A stretch of DNA of 64,000 bases. Source: an uncultured Rikenellaceae bacterium (GTDB lineage Bacteria; Bacteroidota; Bacteroidia; Bacteroidales; Rikenellaceae). Numbering within the stretch: position 1 is the stretch's first letter; the number at the start of each line of letters is the position of its first letter. A program made the position numbers and the translations under genes. Shown here piece by piece: positions 36,076-45,545 of the stretch. Location: assembly GCA_944325305.1 (NCBI GenBank), contig CALUZO010000013.1, positions 1 through 64,000 of the forward strand, given 5' to 3'. The notes beneath the pieces were generated by a model. The model was given only the letters and a program-made list of their open reading frames with translations. It had not been told where the DNA came from and searched no databases.

Positions 36076-37197
36076 CTATATGTCGAATAATTCGCATATA
36101 ATGCGGTCGGAAAGAAGGAACCTATTTGTAGGAACGTAAATATGTCCCGATTTAATCTCCAAAAGTCCGGATTGAATGAATTTTTGGGCTTCGAAGTGCA
36201 ATTTTTCAAGGGATTTCTCACCGAACTTATGTCTGAAGTCGTCGATGTCGATACCTTCGGAGCAGCGCAGACGGACCATTATATATTCGTTCTGCACATC
36301 CTGCTGTGTGAGTGTCTCGGTCTCGAATATGTCGGGCGAAGGTATTGATTTTATGTATGTTGGCGTATCGGCTGTGCAGACATCCCGTTGGTGGCCGTCA
36401 TAAGAGTGGGCGGAAGGTCCGATCCCAAGATACGGTTCTCCTCTCCAGTAGGAACTGTTGTGTAGGGCCCTGTGTCCCGGAAGAGCAAAATTGGAGATTT
36501 CGTAATGTTCGAATCCGGCTTTGTCGAGTTTCTCGCACAATATGGCATATTGCCGTTCGCTTGTTTCGTCCGGAACGGGGCTTATCTCTCCCGCCGCAGC
36601 CATTTGGCCGAATCGGGTTCCCTCCTCAATAGTGAGGTGGTATGCCGAGATATGCTGTATGTCGAGGGAGAGCATACGGTCGATGTTCGCTTCCCAGGTG
36701 CTGTCTTCCATTCCGGGAATACCGAAAATAAGGTCGGCGGAAATATTGTCGAACCCGGCCTTTTGTGCATGCTTTACTGCACGCACGGCTTGTGCGGCAG
36801 TATGGCGGCGGTTCATGAATCGCAACTGGAAGTCGTCGAATGACTGGATTCCTATGCTGAGGCGGTTGATGGGGGTTTGCGCCAGCATGGCGAGGTATTC
36901 CGGCGACAGGTCGTCCGGATTGGCTTCGAAAGTTATCTCTTCGGGTTGAGGCGCAAAAACGTCGTTGATGGTCTCAAGAATGGCCCGTATCTGCCCGATT
37001 GACAAAAGCGACGGTGTGCCTCCGCCGAAATATATTGTTCGGACGGTTTCACCGGACAGGTAATCCTTGCGGCAGCGAATCTCGCATAGAAGCGTCTCTA
37101 CGAAACGGCCGATTGTCTCAGTGGAGGTGCAGCTGTAAAAATCGCAATATGAACATTTGCTTTTGCAAAAGGGGATGTGTATGTAGATTCCGGCCAT
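36076..37197 (-). CDS. hemW: heme chaperone HemW-like radical SAM protein
   Basis: 373 residues from the ATG at 37197 (MAGIYIHIPFCKSKCSYCDFYS). The radical-SAM Cys triad CxxxCxxC is C11, C15, C18 of that start, with the following aromatic and Cys residues as in HemW. GGGTPSLLS, EANPDDLS, NRLSIGIQSFDD and SADLIFGIPGMEDSTWEANI are family hallmarks, and the C-terminal winged HemN_C domain is present. HemW binds heme and delivers it to respiratory enzymes; true coproporphyrinogen III dehydrogenases (HemN) are longer and have a fourth Cys. A TATATTTG box lies at 37326-37333, with a nearer seven-of-eight match at 37215-37222. Confidence 0.9.
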   Translation of the reverse strand: MAGIYIHIPFCKSKCSYCDFYSCTSTETIGRFVETLLCEIRCRKDYLSGETVRTIYFGGGTPSLLSIGQIRAILETINDVFAPQPEEITFEANPDDLSPEYLAMLAQTPINRLSIGIQSFDDFQLRFMNRRHTAAQAVRAVKHAQKAGFDNISADLIFGIPGMEDSTWEANIDRMLSLDIQHISAYHLTIEEGTRFGQMAAAGEISPVPDETSERQYAILCEKLDKAGFEHYEISNFALPGHRALHNSSYWRGEPYLGIGPSAHSYDGHQRDVCTADTPTYIKSIPSPDIFETETLTQQDVQNEYIMVRLRCSEGIDIDDFRHKFGEKSLEKLHFEAQKFIQSGLLEIKSGHIYVPTNRFLLSDRIICELFDI

Positions 37198-37325
37198 GTC
37201 GTTATGTTTGTCCCGAAAGATAGTGATTATAACGTCCGGTTCATACCTCGGGTGCAATTCTCCAAGTTAGTTGATAAATTGGCAGATATGGCATGTATGT
37301 CTTTGTTCCGGACAATAATGTGGCC

Positions 37326-37333
37326 CAAATATA
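37326..37333 (-). promoter_or_regulatory. -7 box upstream of hemW
   Basis: TATATTTG on the minus strand, 128 nt before the hemW ATG. A closer imperfect box TATCTTTC (37215-37222) is an alternative. Confidence 0.45.
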
Positions 37334-37389
37334 GTTTCTATGGTTGAGAGTTAAATGATTATTAAAAAATATTAAAAAACGGTCTGTTA

Positions 37390-37423
37390 TTTGTGTAACA
37401 ACAGAAAAGTTTTACTACCTTTG
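37390..37423 (+). promoter_or_regulatory. pckA promoter
   Basis: TTTG at 37390-37393 and TACCTTTG at 37416-37423 form a -33/-7 pair with a 22-nt spacer; leader of about 48 nt to the pckA ATG. Confidence 0.7.
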
Positions 37424-37473
37424 TTGCTCATTTTGGAAGTAGGATGTATTAACCAAATATAAAGTTCAAGACA

Positions 37474-39081
37474 ATGGCAAAGATCGATCTTAGCAAGTAT
37501 GGCATTTCGGGCGTTACCGAAATCCTGCACAATCCTTCGTACGACCAGCTCTTCGAAGAAGAAACAAAACCGGGTCTTCAGGGCTACGAAAAAGGACAGT
37601 TGACCAATACCGGCGCCGTTAACGTAATGACAGGCGTTTACACGGGCCGTTCGCCCAAAGACAAGTTCTTCGTAATGGACGATGTTACCCGCGACACTGT
37701 TTGGTGGACCTCGGACGAGTACAAGAACGACAACAAGCCTGTAACCGAAGAGGCTTGGAAAAGCATCAAAAAAATTGCCACTGACGAACTCTCGAACAAA
37801 CGTCTTTTCGTGGTTGACGCTTTTTGCGGTGCAAATGAAAACACCCGCCTCAAACTTCGTTTCATTATGGAAGTAGCATGGCAGGCTCACTTCGTGAAGA
37901 ACATGTTCATCCGCCCGAGCGCAGAAGAACTCGAAAACTTCGGCGAACCGGATTTCGTTATCATGAACGCTTCAAAGGCCAAAGTAGAAAATTACAAGGA
38001 ACTCGGCCTCAATTCGGAAACGGCAGTAGTATTCAACCTCAAGGAAAAGGTTCAGGTCATACTCAATACATGGTATGGCGGCGAAATGAAGAAAGGTATG
38101 TTCTCCTACATGAACTACCTGCTGCCGCTCAAAGGTATCGCCTCGATGCACTGCTCGGCAAACACCAACATGGAAGAGACCAGTACGGCTATCTTCTTCG
38201 GTCTCTCGGGCACAGGAAAAACCACTCTCTCGACAGACCCGAAACGTAAACTTATCGGTGACGACGAACACGGTTGGGACGATGACGGCGTGTTCAACTT
38301 CGAAGGAGGTTGCTATGCCAAGGTTATCAACCTCGATAAAGAGAGCGAACCGGACATCTGGAACGCTATCAAACGCGATGCGCTTCTCGAAAACGTTACA
38401 GTTAAAGCTGACGGATCGATCGATTTCGCAGACAAGAGCGTGACCGAAAACACCCGTGTATCGTATCCTATCAACTTTATCAAGAATATCGTTAAACCGG
38501 TATCGAAAGGCCCGGCTGCAGATCAGGTCATCTTCCTTTCTGCCGATGCTTTCGGGGTACTGCCTCCCGTTTCGATCCTCGATGCGGAACAGACACAGTA
38601 CTACTTCCTGTCGGGATTCACCGCTAAACTTGCAGGTACCGAACGCGGTATCACCGAACCGACCCCGACATTCTCGGCTTGCTTCGGTGCGGCATTCCTT
38701 TCGCTCCACCCGACTAAATACGGTGAAGAACTCGTTAAGAGAATGAAAAAATCAGGTGCCAAAGCTTATCTTGTAAATACGGGCTGGAACGGTACAGGCA
38801 AGCGTATCTCGATCAAAGATACACGTGGTATCATCGACGCTATCCTCGATGGCTCGATCGACAAGGCTCCGACCAAGAGAATTCCGTACTTCAATTTCGA
38901 AGTGCCGACTGCTCTTCCTGGCGTAGATCCCAATATTCTCGATCCGCGTGATACTTACGCAGATGCAAGCCAGTGGGAAGAAAAAGCCAAGGATCTTGCC
39001 GATCGTTTCATAAAGAACTTCAAGAAGTTCACTTCGCACGAAACAGGTAAGAAACTCGAAGCTGCCGGCCCGAAACTCTGA
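37474..39081 (+). CDS. pckA: phosphoenolpyruvate carboxykinase (ATP)
   Basis: 535 residues, normal length. [14 protein letters not shown] is the substrate-binding N-terminal motif. The kinase P-loop [30 protein letters not shown] (about residues 243-272) contains the ATP-specific GTGKT and the metal-binding [16 protein letters not shown] and the C-terminal [24 protein letters not shown] follow. It interconverts oxaloacetate and PEP with ATP/ADP; in fermenting Bacteroidales it runs towards oxaloacetate to fix CO2 on the way to succinate and propionate (family knowledge). Codon use is strongly biased, consistent with high expression. Confidence 0.97.
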   Translation: MAKIDLSKYGISGVTEILHNPSYDQLFEEETKPGLQGYEKGQLTNTGAVNVMTGVYTGRSPKDKFFVMDDVTRDTVWWTSDEYKNDNKPVTEEAWKSIKKIATDELSNKRLFVVDAFCGANENTRLKLRFIMEVAWQAHFVKNMFIRPSAEELENFGEPDFVIMNASKAKVENYKELGLNSETAVVFNLKEKVQVILNTWYGGEMKKGMFSYMNYLLPLKGIASMHCSANTNMEETSTAIFFGLSGTGKTTLSTDPKRKLIGDDEHGWDDDGVFNFEGGCYAKVINLDKESEPDIWNAIKRDALLENVTVKADGSIDFADKSVTENTRVSYPINFIKNIVKPVSKGPAADQVIFLSADAFGVLPPVSILDAEQTQYYFLSGFTAKLAGTERGITEPTPTFSACFGAAFLSLHPTKYGEELVKRMKKSGAKAYLVNTGWNGTGKRISIKDTRGIIDAILDGSIDKAPTKRIPYFNFEVPTALPGVDPNILDPRDTYADASQWEEKAKDLADRFIKNFKKFTSHETGKKLEAAGPKL

Positions 39082-39097
39082 TCGGAAAGGTATGATA

Positions 39098-39132
39098 AAA
39101 AAAGTCCGACCCGTGGGGCCGGACTTTTTTTT
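39098..39132 (+). terminator. terminator after pckA
   Basis: GC-rich stem AAAGTCCGRCC-type arms (AAGTCCG pairing CGGACTT with inner CC/GG pairs) followed by TTTTTTTT, about 17 bases past the pckA stop. Confidence 0.9.
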
Positions 39133-39267
39133 ATTAAATGAATGGACCTTTGTGCATAGGGCCTCTCGATCGTCATTGATCATTATTCTTTGGATAGTAT
39201 TGTTTGATTTATTCTTGTGAAAAGAGGCGATAGCTAAAAGAAGTTCTTAGATGTATCGTACCAATAT

Positions 39268-39300
39268 AAAAACGACGACCCGGGAAGGTCGCCGTTTTTA
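39268..39300 (-). terminator. terminator facing the DUF805 gene
   Basis: 12-bp stem (AAAACGACGACC with GGTCGCCGTTTT, one mismatch), A tract on the left that gives Ts on the minus strand, 26 bases past the DUF805 gene stop. Confidence 0.82.
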
Positions 39301-39325
39301 TATACGTAAAACTGCTTGTTATCTG

Positions 39326-39700
39326 TTACATTCCTTTGGGATTAGGTCCGTATTTGTTGTCGCCCGGCTGGCTGTCCAGAAGAGCGAAAATAAGCAGCAC
39401 GATACTCCCGACAACGGGGATAATGTTTATGAGTAACCACCAGCCGCTTTTGCCTGTGTCGTGCAGACGGCGCATCCATAATGCGAGTGTGGGTATGATG
39501 ATGGCCAAACCGAAAAGAACGGTGATGAAACTTCCTATAATTACGAATACGCCTCCAATAAGGCCGAGAATACTGAGTATGATGCTTAATGCGATCTCGA
39601 TTATTGCAACTACAAGAAAATACATCCAAAATTCCTTTCTGCGTGCACGGCCGGTGAAAGTGGCATACTTGTTTTTCATTACGTCAAGAAACCAATTCAT
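39326..39700 (-). CDS. DUF805 inner-membrane protein
   Basis: 124 residues. It opens with MNWFLDVMKNKYATFTGRARRKEFWMYFL, the F-x-G-R-x-x-R-x-E-[FY]-W motif that defines DUF805 (YhaH/YhaI type). About three hydrophobic segments follow (residues about 25-50, 52-75, 85-108), with LWMRRLHDTGKSGWWLLI as the second conserved block and the tail GDNKYGPNPKG. Function is unknown. Transcribed alone. Confidence 0.9.
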   Translation of the reverse strand: MNWFLDVMKNKYATFTGRARRKEFWMYFLVVAIIEIALSIILSILGLIGGVFVIIGSFITVLFGLAIIIPTLALWMRRLHDTGKSGWWLLINIIPVVGSIVLLIFALLDSQPGDNKYGPNPKGM

Positions 39701-39993
39701 AATCTAACATGGTTGGGATTTCCTACTCGTCAGGCTTTTCGGTATCGCCCCGTTTTTTTGTGTGGGTTCTGGCATCCACATGTACAGTTGAAAACAAATT
39801 TACGTTTTTTTTCTGCAAGTCCAAATATTGATGCCGTAATCGGGAAATGCCGACAGTGATGAAATGGTATGACGTGTGCCGTAAAAGTTAGTTTGACGTA
39901 ACCGGATTGACTAAATGTCGTGTGGAGTGGATAAATTCAATATTCGAGTGGTTCCGGGTTTATGATTTTACGACACGTGTTAGTCGTTTGGGT

Positions 39994-40449
39994 CTAACGT
40001 TTCATAAAACGGTCCATCTCTCGTTTGGCATCTTTTTCCTTGATGTACTCACGTTTGTCATAACGCTTACGTCCGCGAGCCAATCCAACCTCGACTTTGG
40101 CAAGTCCGCGGTCGTTGAGGAACAGTTTTAATCCGACGACCGTGAGCCCGGTGTCCTGTAATGCGCGCTCCAGTTTGTGAAGTTCGCGTTTGGTCAGAAG
40201 CAGTTTCCGGTCGCGTTTAGGTTGGTGGTTGTTGCATGTTCCCCAATGGTATTCGGCGATGTTCATCCCTTTGATCCATAATTCGCCCCTGTCGAAATAG
40301 CAATAGCTGTCGGTTAGCGACGCTTTCCCGAGACGGATGGATTTGATCTCGGTTCCTGTCAGGACGATTCCGGCAACGAAAGTTTCGAGTATCTCGTAAT
40401 CGAACGTTGCGCGGCGGTTTTTTATTGATATATTGCGATAGTCTGCCAT
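39994..40449 (-). CDS. smpB: SsrA-binding protein SmpB
   Basis: 151 residues. [71 protein letters not shown] and ALGLVVGLKL-type strands are conserved; the C-terminal helix ([26 protein letters not shown]) is the mRNA-channel tail. It binds tmRNA and brings it to stalled ribosomes; RNase R, encoded at 11475, degrades the released mRNA. The tmRNA gene itself was not found in this window. Confidence 0.96.
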   Translation of the reverse strand: MADYRNISIKNRRATFDYEILETFVAGIVLTGTEIKSIRLGKASLTDSYCYFDRGELWIKGMNIAEYHWGTCNNHQPKRDRKLLLTKRELHKLERALQDTGLTVVGLKLFLNDRGLAKVEVGLARGRKRYDKREYIKEKDAKREMDRFMKR

Positions 40450-40458
40450 AATAGGCTA

Positions 40459-40466
40459 CAAAGATA
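40459..40466 (-). promoter_or_regulatory. -7 box of smpB promoter (very short leader)
   Basis: TATCTTTG on the minus strand with nine bases to the smpB ATG, leaving a predicted leader of only a few nucleotides. Confidence 0.65.
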
Positions 40467-40610
40467 TGAAAAACTTGGCGATTGAGATTATAGTAAACGT
40501 ACAGTATGATAGCTGAGTTGCAAATCGGATATGATACATACGGCCCGCCGGAATGTAATAAATATTACATAAATCCTGGTTCTGCATAACAAGGGGCTCG
40601 GATGATTGTT

Positions 40611-42836
40611 TTAGAAATAGTATCCCATATTCAGATAGAATCCGAACTCTTTGTCTCTGTTCGACCAGTCGATCATGAGGTCGATGGGGCCTATGACGGT
40701 ATCGTATGAATAGCATATTGCACCTCCGAAAACGTCCTGTCCGTGATTGATGTTGAAGAAATTGTCATGGTGTTTCATGTAGTTGAATTTCAGGGAGCCG
40801 TACATTCGGTTCCACAATCCGACTCTCACATCCAGTTTCACACCTAACAGTGCATTGTCGAACAATTCGAAATTGTGTATCCCGTAGAATGGCAGTTGTT
40901 GGCGTACGTAACGTCCTGCGATGGTGCCGCCAACAAAGTTCAATGCGGAATAGGGGATGTAGTTGTGGTTGCCTATAAGTACGCGGGTGAACATTCCGGG
41001 GGTAACGGTCACGCGTTTGCTTATTGCGAGCGGAGAGAAAAAGTCGCCCGTGATAGCGCTTGCCGGGGTGTGCTTATTATAGGTAGCGAAATCAGATGAA
41101 TAAAGCGTGTAGTCGGTTTGGAAATATATCCCGCGGGTCGGGTAATAGCGACTGTTGAGAGTTTCCAACTGGGTTTGTATGTAGTAGTTTACCAATCCTT
41201 CCGACTTGATATTCTTTTGGGCAAGATCCGGGGACCACAATTGCGATTCGTAATGGAAGTATTCGTACCGTATGCCGGTCTCTATCCTGAAGTTGCGGAG
41301 TTGTATGTTGGCGAAATGAAGGTCGGCTACATGCTGTTGGTAGTCCATGTTGCTGCTTCTTTTCCCGTTTTGGTATAGATCGATATCGTTGTGGAGGTAG
41401 GTATAGGAGAGGAAGAACTTATGTCTCATTTCATTGCCTGTGGCTATACCTGTCTGTATGTATGGATTGCTGCTTAGTCTTGCCGTGGCAAAGAAGTATG
41501 TGCTACCGAAATTGTCGGGTGTCACCATGGCGTGTAACAGTACGGCAGCCATCTCTTCGCTGTCGAAGCGGAATCCGAAGCTGAGTGAATTATGACGACT
41601 TTCTTTGCATGTGAAAATCAAGATGTAGTCCGTTTCTCCGTCGAGCCGGTAGGTGACTGACGAGAACAGTCCGCTGCCTTGCAGATTTGCCATGGCGCGA
41701 TGGAGTTGGGCGCTTGAAATAATGCCGCTGTCTGGCAGTTCGAGCAGTTTGCGGATGTTCTTTTCGTCGTAATTGTCAAGTCCCTCGAATCTTATTTCGC
41801 TGATGGATATGGGCCGATTAAGTTCGAGTTTCTGATCTGTTTCGCTATTGTAGTCTTCGGGGATTCCTATTTTTTCTTTCAGGGCGATGAGTGCGTCGTG
41901 ATTGGCATCCATTGCCTCTTTTCCTCTTTGTATGAGAGAGTCAATGGCTGCTGCGGAGAAACTCGCCGCACTGAATCCTTCGATATTGGGATGTATGTAA
42001 AGGTCTGTCGCTTCTATGTTCTTTTCCAATGCTGCCGAGGCCGTGATGTTGGTCAACTGATCCATTATGTCCGCCACACTGTTTATCTCATTCTCTTTTC
42101 GCAGGCCTGACGACAGGTCGATGCCGATTATAATTTCCGCTCCCATTTCACGAGCCACATCGACAGGGTAGTTGTTTGCTATGCCGCCGTCGACGAGCAC
42201 CATGCCATCACTTCTGATCGGGGTGAAGGCACCCGGAATGGACATGCTGGCACGCATGGCTAAAGGCAGGTAGCCGCTTGTGAATGTAACCGGTTCGCCC
42301 TTGACCATGTCGAATGCCACGCATGCAAACGGTATCGGAAGTTGCTTGAAGTCCAGCGAGTCGTGGTAGCCAATTGTGAGTTCGGTAAGAAGGTTGTATA
42401 CGTTGTGTCCGTCCATTATCCCGGAGGGTATCGTGATGCCTTTTTGGGTTGTCAGCGGGACCGTTATGAGATATCTTTCGGTATTTTCCTTCTCCATGAA
42501 GGAGAGGCTTTGGCGAGATACACGGTCCGAAAGCAGTGCCGGCCAATTTTGTGCGCGCACCATGGAGTCGAGGGTCTCGGTGCTGTATCCGATGGCATAG
42601 AGGCCGCCGATAATGGCTCCCATACTGGTTCCCGTAATTATGTCTATCGGGATTCCGGCTTCTTCGATGGCTTTGAGTGCGCTGATGTGTGCGACACCTT
42701 TTGCTCCGCCGCCGCTGAGCACGACGCCTACTTTTTTTCTTTGCGTGCCGGGCATGGGGTCTGTCTGTCCGTGGCTCTGGAAAGAGGCGGCTATACCTGC
42801 CAGTATGATGATTGTGCGAATAAAGATATTCTTCAT
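40611..42836 (-). CDS. patatin-like phospholipase fused to an outer-membrane beta-barrel
   Basis: 741 residues. Signal peptide (IRTIIILAGIAASFQSHGQ). Patatin domain: oxyanion hole SGGGAKG (41-47), nucleophile S71 in GTSMGA and partner D216 in VDGGIANNYP, a complete Ser-Asp dyad. A POTRA-like segment (about 340-400, ISEIRFEGLDNYDEKNIRKLLEL) is followed by a C-terminal barrel of the Omp85/BamA type (about 410-741) with alternating strands and a final aromatic residue (GYYF). This is the PlpD-like type-Vd architecture: a lipase passenger linked through a POTRA domain to its own barrel. Two TAnnTTTG boxes lie upstream (42875-42882 and 42894-42901). Confidence 0.92.
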   Translation of the reverse strand: MKNIFIRTIIILAGIAASFQSHGQTDPMPGTQRKKVGVVLSGGGAKGVAHISALKAIEEAGIPIDIITGTSMGAIIGGLYAIGYSTETLDSMVRAQNWPALLSDRVSRQSLSFMEKENTERYLITVPLTTQKGITIPSGIMDGHNVYNLLTELTIGYHDSLDFKQLPIPFACVAFDMVKGEPVTFTSGYLPLAMRASMSIPGAFTPIRSDGMVLVDGGIANNYPVDVAREMGAEIIIGIDLSSGLRKENEINSVADIMDQLTNITASAALEKNIEATDLYIHPNIEGFSAASFSAAAIDSLIQRGKEAMDANHDALIALKEKIGIPEDYNSETDQKLELNRPISISEIRFEGLDNYDEKNIRKLLELPDSGIISSAQLHRAMANLQGSGLFSSVTYRLDGETDYILIFTCKESRHNSLSFGFRFDSEEMAAVLLHAMVTPDNFGSTYFFATARLSSNPYIQTGIATGNEMRHKFFLSYTYLHNDIDLYQNGKRSSNMDYQQHVADLHFANIQLRNFRIETGIRYEYFHYESQLWSPDLAQKNIKSEGLVNYYIQTQLETLNSRYYPTRGIYFQTDYTLYSSDFATYNKHTPASAITGDFFSPLAISKRVTVTPGMFTRVLIGNHNYIPYSALNFVGGTIAGRYVRQQLPFYGIHNFELFDNALLGVKLDVRVGLWNRMYGSLKFNYMKHHDNFFNINHGQDVFGGAICYSYDTVIGPIDLMIDWSNRDKEFGFYLNMGYYF

Positions 42837-42874
42837 TTTAAGTGTGGGTGCGGTTTGAAATGTCGCCCGTTGTC

Positions 42875-42901
42875 AAAGGTATGCAAATCTTATGCAAAGA
42901 T
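42875..42901 (-). promoter_or_regulatory. two -7 boxes upstream of the patatin gene
   Basis: TACCTTTG (42875-42882) and TATCTTTG (42894-42901) on the minus strand, 19 bp apart, 38 and 57 nt before the ATG at 42836. Confidence 0.6.
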
Positions 42902-42937
42902 ATTTATGAAAACGGGTAAGAGACCTATTTTCCGGCG

Positions 42938-44938
42938 TTATAGGATAAGTCTCGACAGTTTGCGGGCTATCGACATGCGTTCGCGGTTTAGTGCAGCTAT
43001 GCGGTGAGTGATGTCGAGCAACTCTTCGTCCGGCAGGTTCTCGTCCTTAAGTTGCTCCTGAAGCGAATCTATGATACTTTCGATGGCTTTGGATTTATAC
43101 AGTATTACTGCTCTGGGGACATCCTCTGCCAGTCTGTCGAGTTCGCTCTCTATGACCACGTCGAATTTCTGCCACATCTTGCTCATGACATAATTGTCGT
43201 TGTCGGTGAGAATATCGACTGCGACGTTGCATACTTCCGGATCGGGATGGTTGGTGAAATGGTGGAGGCCTATCTCCTCGAAAGTGGTCGGATCCTTGTC
43301 TTCGGAACTCTCCATCCGTTCGTTGTAGAGTTCGACGTAAGTGTCATACAGGGCCCGGTATTGAGGGTTGCGGAATGTCAGGCCGTTAGCCTCGAGGTCG
43401 TTGATGATTATACTGGCGACATTCAGTTCGATAAATGTTTTGCCCTCTTTGTATTTGAAGTTGCGGTGTCCGTACTTGATAAGATATTTGACTAATTCCT
43501 TTTCCAGTTCGTCCATGCTGCTGCCGGCGCTGATGCCGTGCATGTCTGTCAGGGTTTCGATACGGTGCTGTTCGTAGCGCTGTTGTCCCTGCTGATTGCG
43601 GATGAAGGTTCGTGTCTGCTCGTCGGAGCCGTGTGAGATGCGTTTGCGGGCAACTTCGGAAGTGAGCAACTGAAAATCCATTCCCATTTTCGCTGCAGTC
43701 TCTTTGGTATAGAGCGAGCGCATAATGGGATCGGGGACTTCCGCTATCGATGCCACGATGTCCGAGATGAGTTCGGCGCGTTTTATGGGGTCGTGCTCCG
43801 AACCGGTCAGTAGCGAGCGGGTCTTGAATGCTATGAAGTCCTCTTCGTTGGTTCTTATGTATTCGCGGACCTGTGCCGCACTGTGACTGCGGGCAAACGA
43901 ATCGGGATCTTCGCCGTCGGGTAGAGGCACTACGCGCACGTTCATCCCTTCACGCAGTATCATGTCGATACCGCGCAGAGAGGCATGTATTCCGGCAGCG
44001 TCGCCGTCATAAATTACCGTCACGTTCCGCGTGAAGCGACCTATGAGCCTTATCTGTTCCGTGGTGAGCGAAGTCCCCGAAGACGCCACGACATTCTCGA
44101 CTCCGGATTGGTGCATGGATATGACGTCGGTGTAGCCTTCGACGAGTATGCAGTTGTCTTCCTGGGCTATGGCTTTCTTGGCGAAGAACAATCCGTACAG
44201 GACGTTGCTTTTGTGGTATATCTCGCTTTCGGGCGAATTGATATATTTGGCTACCTTTTTGTCTGTGCGCAGTGTGCGTCCGCCGAAAGCTACTACTCGT
44301 CCGCTGACGGAGTGGACCGGGAATATGACACGCCCGAAAAAGCGGTCGTAATATTGTCCGTCGCTCTCGCGTTTGCCAGACAGACCGGTGCCGATCAGGA
44401 ACTCTTCCTTATAACCGGCCGCGAGGGCCGCCTGAGTAAAGGCGTCGCCGGAGGTGGGACAGTAGCCCAATCGGAATTTCTCGATGGTGGCATCCGAGAA
44501 GCCGCGCTCGCGGAAATAGCTCAATCCTATGTTTCTTCCTTCGTCGGTGTTTGTGAGGGTCTTGCGGAACCAGTCGGTGGCGTAACCGTTAACGATCATC
44601 ATGCTTTCCCGGTCGTCGTTGCGACGCACCTCTTCGGGAGAAAGTTCGCGTTCCTGCACCTCGATGCCGTACTTTTTGGCTACATATTTGAGCGCTTCTA
44701 CGTAGCTCATACCTTCGTGTTCCATTACGAAGGTTACTGCGTTCCCACCCTTGCCGCATCCGAAGCATTTGAACACTCCTTTGGCGGGCGAGACTACGAA
44801 CGACGGTGTTTTCTCGTTATGGAAGGGACAGCATGCCTGGTAGTTGATGCCTTTTTTCTTGAGCGAGACGAAATCGCTCACGACCTCGACGATGTTCGCC
44901 GCGGCATATATCTTGTCAACCGTGCTTCTGTCTATCAT
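42938..44938 (-). CDS. dnaG: DNA primase DnaG
   Basis: 666 residues. N-terminal CHC2 zinc finger (YQACCPFHNEKTPSFVVSPAKGVFKCFGCGKGGNAV), RNA polymerase domain (DATIEKFRLGYCP, VAFGGRTL), TOPRIM (EDNCILVEGYTDVISMHQSG with catalytic Glu, YDGDAAGI), and a C-terminal DnaB-interacting region (about 450-666) that is diverged as usual. It synthesises RNA primers at the replication fork. A TATCTTTA near-consensus box lies at 44963-44970, 24 nt before the start. Confidence 0.96.
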   Translation of the reverse strand: MIDRSTVDKIYAAANIVEVVSDFVSLKKKGINYQACCPFHNEKTPSFVVSPAKGVFKCFGCGKGGNAVTFVMEHEGMSYVEALKYVAKKYGIEVQERELSPEEVRRNDDRESMMIVNGYATDWFRKTLTNTDEGRNIGLSYFRERGFSDATIEKFRLGYCPTSGDAFTQAALAAGYKEEFLIGTGLSGKRESDGQYYDRFFGRVIFPVHSVSGRVVAFGGRTLRTDKKVAKYINSPESEIYHKSNVLYGLFFAKKAIAQEDNCILVEGYTDVISMHQSGVENVVASSGTSLTTEQIRLIGRFTRNVTVIYDGDAAGIHASLRGIDMILREGMNVRVVPLPDGEDPDSFARSHSAAQVREYIRTNEEDFIAFKTRSLLTGSEHDPIKRAELISDIVASIAEVPDPIMRSLYTKETAAKMGMDFQLLTSEVARKRISHGSDEQTRTFIRNQQGQQRYEQHRIETLTDMHGISAGSSMDELEKELVKYLIKYGHRNFKYKEGKTFIELNVASIIINDLEANGLTFRNPQYRALYDTYVELYNERMESSEDKDPTTFEEIGLHHFTNHPDPEVCNVAVDILTDNDNYVMSKMWQKFDVVIESELDRLAEDVPRAVILYKSKAIESIIDSLQEQLKDENLPDEELLDITHRIAALNRERMSIARKLSRLIL

Positions 44939-45391
44939 ATGGCGATGAGTGAATTCAAACCATAAAGATACGAAATCTGTTAGGATTTACAGGTGCCTGC
45001 ATGCGGTTCTTTGAAAGAATAGATGGAATTGTTTGTTTTGCTGCATTCAAACACATATTTTAATCGGATATTTGAGGGATTATGTAGTGCTGTTTTTGTG
45101 GTTATATTGTGTATTTAATGGTGGATGGTAATGTGCAGAATAAGCAAGCAGGTTGAGTTTATGAAAAAGGCTGATCAATATTTCGCAGCGGATACTTGTT
45201 GGAGTTATTGACGCATGTAATAGTTTCACAGGTCAGCCAGGAAGATCTGTTTGCGGGAGAATATTCTGACTGTTAGTTATATGTGTGTGTCGTAAGTTCG
45301 GATGTCCTGGCTGTTATGTAGTGGAATTTTATTGCTCCGCAGATACTGTCTAAATATAATTCTCATTTCTCCGTTTCTTTTCACTACATTT
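44939..45391. other. intergenic, no gene recognised
   Basis: About 450 bp of AT-rich DNA between divergent dnaG and uvrB, before the uvrB repeats. Only the near-consensus dnaG box (44963-44970) is notable. Confidence 0.4.
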
Positions 45392-45541
45392 GCAGAATAC
45401 AGGAGGTGGCTCAGCAATCTTTGCAAATGAATTTGCACGATTGCTCTCGCCTTTCACTACATTTGTAGAATATAGGATGCGGCTCGGCACTCTCCGAAAG
45501 CACAGGCTTTCTGCGATTGCTCTCGCCTTTCACTATATTTG
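45392..45541 (+). repeat. tandem 76-bp promoter-bearing hairpin repeats, copy cluster 3
   Basis: Two units read on the plus strand: 45392-45464 (73 bp, diverged core) and 45465-45540 (76 bp). They have the same sequence as clusters 1 and 2 in reverse orientation, ending CTCTCGCCTTTCACTA(T/C)ATTTG. TAnnTTTG boxes fall at 45385-45392, 45458-45465 and 45534-45541. The last box is four bases from the uvrB ATG. Confidence 0.87.
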
Positions 45542-45545
45542 TTAT